This document shows positions 56,570-64,000 of a stretch of 64,000 bases of DNA, piece after piece. A program made the position numbers and the translations under genes. Under the pieces are notes generated by a model. The model saw only the letters and a list, made by a program, of their open reading frames with translations. It had not been told where the DNA came from and searched no databases. The DNA lies in contig CM065801.1 of assembly GCA_033398695.1 (NCBI GenBank), positions 9,176,001 to 9,240,000 of the forward strand, written 5' to 3'. Within the stretch, counting starts at the first letter, position 1. Every line of letters begins with the position of its first letter. This DNA comes from Orobanche coerulescens. Taxonomy: Eukaryota > Streptophyta > Magnoliopsida > Lamiales > Orobanchaceae.

Positions 56570-56772
56570 TTTAAAAAGCTTTCTGAGCTATGAAAATTGT
56601 GAAGAATCGGCTTTGCAACAGAATGAGTGATGATTGGATGAATGACAATTTAATAGTTTATATTGAAAAGGATATATTTGATTGTGTTCCTAACATTGTT
56701 ATTATGCATAAATTTCAGAAAATGGCAAATCGTTGCGGGAATTATAGACTAGAGTTCTATACTTTTATATAA
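56570..56772 (+). pseudogene. hAT transposase C-terminal dimerisation fragment (copy 1)
   Basis: About 60 codons from MKIVKNRLCNRMSDDWMND through YIEKDIFDCV to FQKMANRCG. This is the hAT dimerisation region as found in zinc-finger MYM-type, transposase-derived proteins. The preceding AAAGCTTTCTGAGCTATG keeps a frameshifted SFSKL. The catalytic part is absent. Confidence 0.78.
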
Positions 56773-57448
56773 TATATTTTGTTTTAAAATTCTATATGTA
56801 ATTTTTTGTTGATATAAATCTTGACACTACTTAAATTACTGTATCCCGCCACTGTAAGTTGGGAGAATGTTTTTCACACCATTCAACAATGATGGCTTGA
56901 ACAATCGCTAATGAGGGAATTCTTAAAAATGGTAGCTTCTAGGTGGCTATGATATCTGAGAAGGTGGATTGGCGATAATCTTCTAGCACGACAGCGATGC
57001 AAATATTATTGATGCAGGTAATATTATTTGAATGGAATTATTTACGATCCAATAGATATTTGGCACAAATAAAATCACACTTCTCTGCATTTTAGAAAAT
57101 GCATTGAGTACGGAGATTCATACTCCCACCGTTCCGCCCAAAATAAAATATCTAGTCCAAAAACCTGTCCCTTTTAAAATGCAACATTTCATTAAATACT
57201 CTAATAATTACTAACAATCACAACCATATCACACAAAAGGTATATACCACACATTTAACTTACTTATTGGGCCCAGATTCTAATAAATCAAAAAATGTAA
57301 ACCCAATTAATGACCTAATTAACCCATCCCATCACCAAGACCCAATTTAATACTCCAACTGACGCCTACCAACATTTAAACCCAACACACTTGCGACACC
57401 TACAAAATCCTCCCGCCTGTATTTTTTGTCTCTGCAAATCATCCAATC

Positions 57449-57836
57449 ATGAAACCAATCGGTATTAAATCACCGGTGAAATATTCATCGGATTTTTGTG
57501 TTTCACCACAATACGAAACCTCCATTGATACTTGTCGGTGTATCTATTCGGATTCTGCAAAATCACTTTGCGACTGCTACTCGGTTGATCCAGAGTTTAT
57601 CAGTTGTGATGATGAGCCTTTTATTTTCGATGATGTTTCTTCACCACCCCCAAAGTTCTCCCTTTATCCACTCCACCCCGTCGCTGCTTCGGTATGATGG
57701 TGTCGGAATCGTCGAATCAGGGGTTTCTTTGCCTAGTGATGTTTCTTTGGAGGCTGCACCGGAAGTGAAAAGGGCTTCTCATTCACTTCATGTGGTGGTT
57801 CCGAGGGCGAAAGGTAAAAAAATAAAAGAAAAATGA
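57449..57836 (+). pseudogene. Unknown reading frame carried by the mariner (copy 1)
   Basis: MKPIGIKSPVKYSS, then a Cys/Ser/Asp-rich stretch (IDTCRCIYSDSAKSLCDCYS), PPPKFSLYPLHPV, and after a frameshift a basic end VPRAKGKKIKEK. No family recognised. Copies at 27443 and 61104 share it. It could be a first exon of the mariner gene region or captured sequence. Confidence 0.45.
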
Positions 57837-57839
57837 AGG

Positions 57840-58589
57840 AACAAATGGATTTTTGGCGTGCTTCTATGAAAGGGGAGGTTCTTTCTGATCCTTGATTTTA
57901 AATTCTTTTGATGAATTTATTTGCGCAGTAAATTTAGTTCTGATGAAATATGTTGATGCTTATTTAATCCTGTGATGAAAAATTATGTTTATGATGGTGT
58001 TCCATTGTATTTAGTTTGCCATCACTATTGAATGATGTTTACAGATTATAGTTTTTAGACTTCATGACAACTTTAACGTGAATAATATGAAATATGTTGA
58101 TGCTTGTTTAATCCTTTGATGAAAAATTATGTTTATGCCGGTGTTCTATTGCATTTAGTTTGCATTTAATGATGTTTGGAGACTTCTGATTGTATGACAA
58201 CTGTAAATCTAAAGAGAAGTTAAAGAACTCGATGATGAATATAGGTTAATTTAAAACTTGTTCTGAGTGTTTAAGCGAAACAAACTCACTTTTATGCATT
58301 AACACTTGCAACAGGTTGCAAAGTAAATAAAATATGTTTACGCTTAAACAAGAACTAGTGATGGATCAGTTTATAAGCCATAAACAAACAAAAAGTTGCA
58401 ACTCAAGACATTGATGCACTAAAAATTAATGAGATGTAATTCCTCTGCAAGTAACAAACACACTCCGAAACATCAAAGTCAACGGAGCCTACCTTCTCTT
58501 ATCAACTTTGCTTTCTTCATATGTGGCGACCTATAGTTATTGTGACCCTTTTACTTTCATAATCTCAATCATAACACACTGTAAGCTAA
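57840..58589. other. Mariner interior, no gene recognised
   Basis: AT-rich. Contains an internal direct repeat (GAAATATGTTGATGCTTRTTTAATCC at 57947 and 58090 regions). No coding signal. Confidence 0.5.
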
Positions 58590-59265
58590 GATACACATTG
58601 TTTAGCTTTGTGTGTTCAAGACTGAGAAATGACTCAGAAACTGCATTAACCATATCATCCACATCATAAGTAGCTGTCTCAACTTGTAAACTTTCTAAAG
58701 CTCTAAACCATCCTAGATCATTGACATTAGATCACGGCTGACACACTAGGTGTATATTAAAACCATCTGACTGAGCAGCTAGCCTAAATTCAGGATCTGA
58801 ATCTTGTATACGAGGCCTGACATTATCTTGCTGAATTATAATGTTTCCACTTTCACCTATCGGCCATTTTGCCTTGATTGCCGGTAAAAGCTAATGTAAA
58901 ATGGAATAATGGTGAATAAGTAAATGCTAACCGGAATTACTTAACAAAAAACATATTGAGACTTATGAGAGGTGCCTGGTCAATAAGACATCTTTTGATG
59001 ACCTCTTTTGACCATCTACCATCAAATTGGACTAAGTTTTGCCTGTTTACTCCAAGTTTTTGGTTAGTTAAATGAATAGGTAGACCAAATGACAACTGTT
59101 CTTGTGCTTTTTTCAACAGCCTCGTAACCGTGTATGTTGAAACTCCGAATTGTGCAGCTGCTTCCTTGATGGACCCATGATGAACCTTGCCACCTAAGCC
59201 TTTTCGTTGGTGGTAGATGAATAAATCAATGTTGTTTTTGACAATATTGCTTAAGTTAGGCTTTT
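58590..59265 (-). pseudogene. Mariner transposase, internally deleted (copy 1)
   Basis: Minus strand: a helix-turn-helix N-terminal part (about 59265-58980) with HHGSIKEAAAQFGVSTYTV and RLLKKAQEQ, then a jump to the catalytic C-terminal part (about 58870-58600) with IIIQQDNVRPRI, DPEFRLAAQSDGFNIHLVCQP, a stop at the place of the P-N-S motif, and LGWFRALESLQ. The QQDN aspartate is the second of the DDD triad and the NVNDLGWFRAL block holds the region of the third. The first catalytic block is missing, so it is inactive. Confidence 0.82.
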
Positions 59266-59755
59266 TTTGGCTCGTCTGTAATTTTTTGGTTTGGGGCTGT
59301 AATGACTGAATTTATAAACTTTATGTAACTTTTTGTCTATGTAATTTGGAGGGAACCCTGAGTTTTGGTTTTGATGGGAAATTTCAGTGGATTTTGGTGG
59401 GGAACTTAATTTTTGGCTGATGTGGCCCAAAATATTCAGATTTTGGTGACTTTATTTAATGATCTCTAATATTTGTTAACTTTCAATTTTTTTATTTGAA
59501 GATACAAGGACTGTGAATTGTTTTTTTCTGTTTTTTTCGGCAACTTTGCAGAAAGCTCGTGCAGCCTTCTGTACTCTCGTGCCCCAGCCTAAAACCAAGA
59601 GCATTTTGGTGAAGTGTCTCACTTGGGACAGAGGGATTACATTTTTTTTTTTGATAACTAGGTGATCTCAGCTTAGCCGGACTAATCCTAGTCCCTCAAT
59701 GAACCCACTCCTAACACATTGAGAGAAGTAAATCGCGAGTCGCTCGAGCAATTAC

Positions 59756-60032
59756 TGTAATATCCGAGATTTTCATTTTGATTTATTCGAATTTTTCTTT
59801 TTCTTAGACCGGAAATTTCTCGGTTTTCGAGCGTTGGTATTATTTTTCTCGACAATCGATTTTGTGTTTATGGCCATAGGTGGTGATTTGTTGTATGTTA
59901 ATTTCATTTCGGATCGGTGTTGTTGTCCGCGAGCGCTTTAAGCCGTGTTCGCTCCGTGCGCTTTTAGGAATCGAGTCGTCAGCCACGACAATGGGCGCCG
60001 GCGGACGATTATGGAGGAACCGGCACGGATGC
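59756..60032 (+). mobile_element. Start of a gypsy LTR, truncated by the duplication junction
   Basis: TGTAATATCCGAGATTTTC at 59756 is the start of the same LTR seen at 63395. It breaks off at the tandem-duplication junction. Confidence 0.7.
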
Positions 60033-60229
60033 TGGGGCGGATTACAACCAAATCCTCTCGATTTCAGAAAAACTCAAGAACTACGCCAATAATCTCGTAG
60101 AAAAACATTATACAAAGATGTATATTCCTCCCTATCAAGATTCTATGAATAATTCGGAGAGGAACGGAGGAAACAATCAAAAACCCCCAAGGCCATATTT
60201 TATGAAATTAAACTCATGCACCATTCTGC

Positions 60230-60430
60230 TTAAAAAGCTTTCGAGCTATGAAAATTGTGAAGAATCGGCTTTGCAACAGAATGAGTGATGATTGGATGAA
60301 TGACAATTTAATAGTTTATATTGAAAAGGATATATTTGATTGTGTTCCTAACATTGTTATTATGCATAAATTTCAGAAAATGGCAAATCGTTGCGGGAAT
60401 TATAGACTAGAGTTCTATACTTTTATATAA
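60230..60430 (+). pseudogene. hAT transposase C-terminal fragment (copy 2)
   Basis: The reading frame 60248-60430 is identical in protein sequence to that at 56590-56772; the bases just upstream differ at a CTG (TTTCTGAG to TTTCGAG). Confidence 0.78.
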
Positions 60431-61103
60431 TATATTTTGTTTTAAAATTCTATATGTAATTTTTTGTTGATATAAATCTTGACACTACTTAAATTACTGT
60501 ATCCCGCCACTGTAAGTTGGGAGAATGTTTTTCACACCATTCAACAATGATGGCTTGAACAATCGCTAATGAGGGAATTCTTAAAAATGGTAGCTTCTAG
60601 GTGGCTATGATATCTGAGAAGGTGGATTGGCGATAATCTTCTAGCACGACAGCGATGCAAATATTATTGATGCAGGTAATATTATTTGAATGGAATTATT
60701 TACGATCCAATAGATATTTGGCACAAATAAAATCACACTTCTCTGCATTTTAGAAAATGCATTGAGTACGGAGATTCATACTCCCACCGTTCCGCCCAAA
60801 ATAAAATATCTAGTCCAAAAACCTGTCCCTTTTAAAATGCAACATTTCATTAAATACTCTAATAATTACTAACAATCACAACCATATCACACAAAAGGTA
60901 TATACCACACATTTAACTTACTTATTGGGCCCAGATTCTAATAAATCAAAAATGTAAACCCAATTAATGACCTAATTAACCCATCCCATCACCAAGACCC
61001 AATTTAATACTCCAACCGACGCCTACCAACATTTAAACCCAACACACTTGCGACACCTACAAAATCCTCCCGCCCGTATTTTTGTCTCGCAAATCATCCA
61101 ATC

Positions 61104-61488
61104 ATGAAACCAATCGGTATTAAATCACCTATGAAATATTCATCGGATTTTTGTGTTTCACCACAATACGAAACCTCCATTGATACTTGTCGGTGTATCT
61201 ATTCGGATTCGCAAAATCACTTTGCATCGCTACTCGGTTGATCCGAGTTTATCGGTTGTGATGATGAGCCTTTTATTTTCGATGATGTTTCTTCACCACC
61301 CCCAAAGTTCTCCCTTTATCCACTCCACCCCGTCGCTGCTTCGGTATGATGGTGTCGGAATCGTCGAATCAGGGGTTTCTTTGCCTAGTGATGTTTCTTT
61401 GGAGGCTGCACCGGAAGTGAAAAGGGCTTCTCATTCACTTCATGTGGTGGTTCCGAGGGCGAAAGGTAAAAAAATAAAAGAAAAATGA
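61104..61488 (+). pseudogene. Unknown reading frame carried by the mariner (copy 2)
   Basis: Same start ATGAAACCAATCGG as 57449 but broken earlier by losses at CTG and CAG triplets near 61210-61255. The basic C-terminal end is kept. Confidence 0.45.
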
Positions 61489-62249
61489 AGGAACAAATGG
61501 ATTTTTGGCGTGCTTCTATGAAAGGGGAGGTTCTTTCTGATCCTTGATTTTAAATTCTTTTGATGAATTTATTTGCGCAGTAAATTTAGTTCTGATGAAA
61601 TATGTTGATGCTTATTTAATCCTGTGATGAAAAATTATGTTTATGATGGTGTTCCATTGTATTTAGTTTGCCATCACTAGGGAATGATGTTTACTGATTC
61701 TAGTTTGGAGACTTCATGACAACTGTAACGTGATTATGCTGAAATATGTTGATGCTTGTTTAATCCTTTGATGAAAAATTATGTTTATGCCGGTGTTCTA
61801 TTGCATTTAGTTTGCATTTAATGATGTTTGGAGACTTCTGATTGTATGACAACTGTAAATCTAAAGAGAAGTTAAAGAACTCGATGATGAATATAGGTTA
61901 ATTGAAAACTTGTTCTGAGTGTTTAAGGGAAACAAACTCACTTTGATGCATGAACACTTGCAACAGGTTGCAAAGTAAAGAAAATATGTTTACAGTTTAA
62001 ACAAGAACTAGTGATGGATCAGTTTATAAGCCATAAACAAACAAAAAGTTGCAACTCAAGACATTGATGCACTAAAAATTAATGAGATGTAATTCCTCTG
62101 CAAGTAACAAACACACTCCCGAAACATCAAAGTCAACGGGGAGCCTACCTTCTCTTATCAACTTTGCTTTCTTCATATGTGGCGACCTATAGTTATTGTG
62201 ACCCTTTTACTTTCATAATCTCAATCATAACACACTGTAAGCTAAGATA

Positions 62250-62905
62250 CACATTGTTTAGCTTTGTGTGTTCAAGACTGAGAAATGACTCAGAAACTGC
62301 ATTAACCATATCATCCACATCATAAGTAGCTGTCTCAACTTGTAAACTTTCTAAAGCTCTAAACCATCCTAGATCATTGACATTAGATCACGGCTGACAC
62401 ACTAGGTGTATATTAAAACCATCTGACTGAGCAGCTAGCCTAAATTCAGGATCTGAATCTTGTATACGAGGCCTGACATTATCTTGCTGAATTATAATGT
62501 TTCCACTTTCACCTATCGGCCATTTTGCCTTGATTGCCGGTAAAAGCTAATGTAAAATGGAATAATGGTGAATAAGTAAATGCTAACCGGAATTACTTAA
62601 CAAAAAACATATTGAGACTTATGAGAGGTGCCTGGTCAATAAGACATCTTTGATGACCTCTTTTGACCATCTACCATCAAATCGACTAAGTTTTGCTGCT
62701 TACTCCAAGTTTTTGGTTAGTTAAATGAATAGGTAGACCAAATGACAATCGTTTCTTGTGCTTTTTTCAACCTCGTAACCGTATGTTGAAACTCCGAATC
62801 TGGCACCGCTTCCTTGATGGACCCATGATGAACCTTGCCACCTAAGCCTTTTCGTTGGTGGTAGATGAATAAATCAATGTTGTTTTTGACAATATTGCTT
62901 AAGTT
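62250..62905 (-). pseudogene. Mariner transposase, internally deleted (copy 2)
   Basis: Collinear with 58590-59265, including the same internal deletion and stop, plus further small deletions in the helix-turn-helix part (62760-62810). Confidence 0.8.
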
Positions 62906-63394
62906 AGGCTTTTTTGGCTCGTCTGTAATTTTTTGGTTGAAATGTAATGACCGAATTTATAAACTTTATGTAACTTTTTGTCTATGTAATTTGGAGGGAA
63001 CCACGAGTTTTGGTTTTGATGGGAAATTTCAGGATTTTGGTGGGGAACTTAATTTTGGTGATGTGGCCCAAAATATTGATTTTGGTGACTTTATTTAATG
63101 ATCTCTAATATTTGTTAACTTTCAATTTTTTTATTTGAAGATACAAGGACTGTGAATTGTTTTTTTCTGTTTTTTTCGGCAACTTTGCAGAAAGCTCGTG
63201 CAGCCTTCTGTACTCTCGTGCCCCAGCCTAAAACCAAGAGCATTTTGGTGAAGTGTCTCACTTGGGACAGAGGGATTACATTTTTTTTTTTGATAACTAG
63301 GTGATCTCAGCTTAGCCGGACTAATCCTAGTCCCTCAATGAACCCACTCCTAACACATTGAGAGAAGTAAATCGCGAGTCGCTCGAGCAATTAC

Positions 63395-64000
63395 TGTAAT
63401 ATCCGAGATTTTCATTTTGATTTATTCGAATTTTTCTTTTTCTTAGACCGGAAATTTCTCGGTTTTCGAGCGTTGGTATTATTTTTCTCGACAATCGATT
63501 TTGTGTTTATGGCCATAGGTGGTGATTTGTTGTATGTTAATTTCATTTCGGATCGGTGTTGTTGTCCGCGAGCGTTTCGTCGTGTTCGTTCCGTGCGTTT
63601 TTAGGAATCGAGTCGTCAGGCCACGGCAATGCGCCGGCCGGACGATTGCGGGAGGAACTGCACGGATGCCGGCATCGGACGATTCTGGCGAGGACCGGCT
63701 AGCGTACGCTTCTGGCCGATACAATGCTGTGCGCTAAACCGCGAGAGTAGCGCGCGCCACCGCCGAGGTAACGCACGCTAATCGGCCCGGCGATCTAGCG
63801 GTAAGTGCGGACTTGGCCGACCCGGCGAGTAGCGCCGCTTCTGACCGGACAATGCCAGCGCTAACTCGGCGAGCTAGCGCACGCTCAGCTCGGCCAGCGC
63901 CGCGCTACTGGCCGGACAGATTAGTCCAAGTAGGTCTGGACGGGCGATTGCGCCGCAGCTGCTGCCGATGACTTGCGCACGCTATCGGACCCGGCCAAGA
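63395..64000 (+). mobile_element. Gypsy LTR start, cut by the window end
   Basis: Begins TGTAATATCCGAG at 63395. From about 63640 it becomes GC-rich and carries many TAGCGTACGCT, GTGCGCTAA, TAACGCACGCTAA and TAGCGCACGCT motifs, the same U3 motif class as in the 3.6-kb LTRs but in plus orientation and in a different backbone. The remainder of the LTR is outside the window. Confidence 0.72.

Larger units (their letters stand above)
57121..59639 (-). mobile_element. Mariner-like element (copy 1)
   Basis: The left end TA-CTCCCACCGTTC (57121) and right end CAGAGGGAT-TA (59639) are imperfect inverted repeats of the CTCCCTCCGTCCC type shared by plant mariners and Stowaway MITEs, with TA target duplications. 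About 2.5 kb. Transposase remains are on the minus strand and an unrelated-looking plus-strand reading frame (57449-57836) sits between the left end and the transposase. Confidence 0.8.
56377..60032 (+). repeat. Tandem duplication, copy 1
   Basis: A segment starting GCGGATTACAACC is repeated from 60036. It contains a hAT C-terminal fragment, a mariner element and the first 277 bp of a gypsy LTR. The junction at about 60032-60036 joins LTR sequence directly to the hAT fragment, with GGGCGGA shared at the breakpoint. Confidence 0.9.
60779..63278 (-). mobile_element. Mariner-like element (copy 2)
   Basis: Same ends as copy 1 (TA-CTCCCACC at 60779, GGGAT-TA at 63278). It arrived by tandem duplication, not by a second transposition. 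Confidence 0.8.
60036..63670 (+). repeat. Tandem duplication, copy 2
   Basis: Second copy of 56377-60032, very similar throughout. Many differences are at CTG or CAG (for example TTCTGC to TTCGC, CCAGAG to CCGAG, ATCAGTT to ATCGGTT). Confidence 0.9.

Noticed and set aside
1..64000. tRNA, rRNA or snRNA genes
   Set aside because: No cloverleaf, ribosomal or snRNA core sequence was recognised on reading; a covariance-model scan would be needed to exclude degenerate ones.

Overview
This is repeat-dense nuclear DNA from a eudicot plant, probably heterochromatic. The evidence is spliced plant genes (a five-exon ribosomal protein S24, a CCT delta chaperonin, a plant mobile domain gene) and typically plant mobile elements (Ty3/gypsy and Ty1/copia LTR elements, CACTA, hAT, mariner, RTE LINE). 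No clearly intact protein-coding gene is present; almost every gene is a fragment or carries a stop or frameshift. Some of those breaks may be sequencing errors, because repeat copies differ mostly at CTG, CAG and CCG triplets.

Layout. 1-1651: minus-strand gypsy LTR fragment. 2045-23562: a non-autonomous copia-like LTR element with short LTRs and a perfect TAACT target duplication. It carries fragments of two hormone-metabolism genes, a JOX-like 2-oxoglutarate dioxygenase and a LOG-like cytokinin-activating enzyme. It also has two hairpin arrays whose stems change in a compensatory way while the loops stay constant. At 3649-18909 it is interrupted by a nested gypsy array, LTR-internal-LTR-internal-LTR, with 3.6-kb LTRs, 2.2-kb internal regions without pol, and a palindrome-studded U3.

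23563-28494: RPS24 gene with one nonsense codon, lying between 240-bp direct repeats, followed by a mariner-related fragment. 28495-46996: a very large inverted repeat with about 5-kb arms around a 1.37-kb centre. Each arm carries a plant mobile domain gene copy and a hAT MITE. The right arm was later invaded by a CACTA element (36702-40972, with a Mutator transposase fragment inside) and by a small LTR retrotransposon (41691-44748).

46988-51388: remains of a Tat-lineage gypsy element, with minus-strand protease, RT, RNase H and integrase converging on a plus-strand antisense extra ORF. 52463-56170: fragments of a CACTA gene, a receptor-like kinase, an RTE LINE, a palindrome-rich MITE, and a CCT4 pseudogene split by a solo LTR. 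56377-63670: a 3.66-kb tandem duplication of a hAT fragment, a mariner element and an LTR start. 63395-64000: another gypsy LTR with the same kind of U3 motifs.

The genes do not form a pathway. The organising theme is nested and rearranged transposable elements, several carrying host gene pieces.
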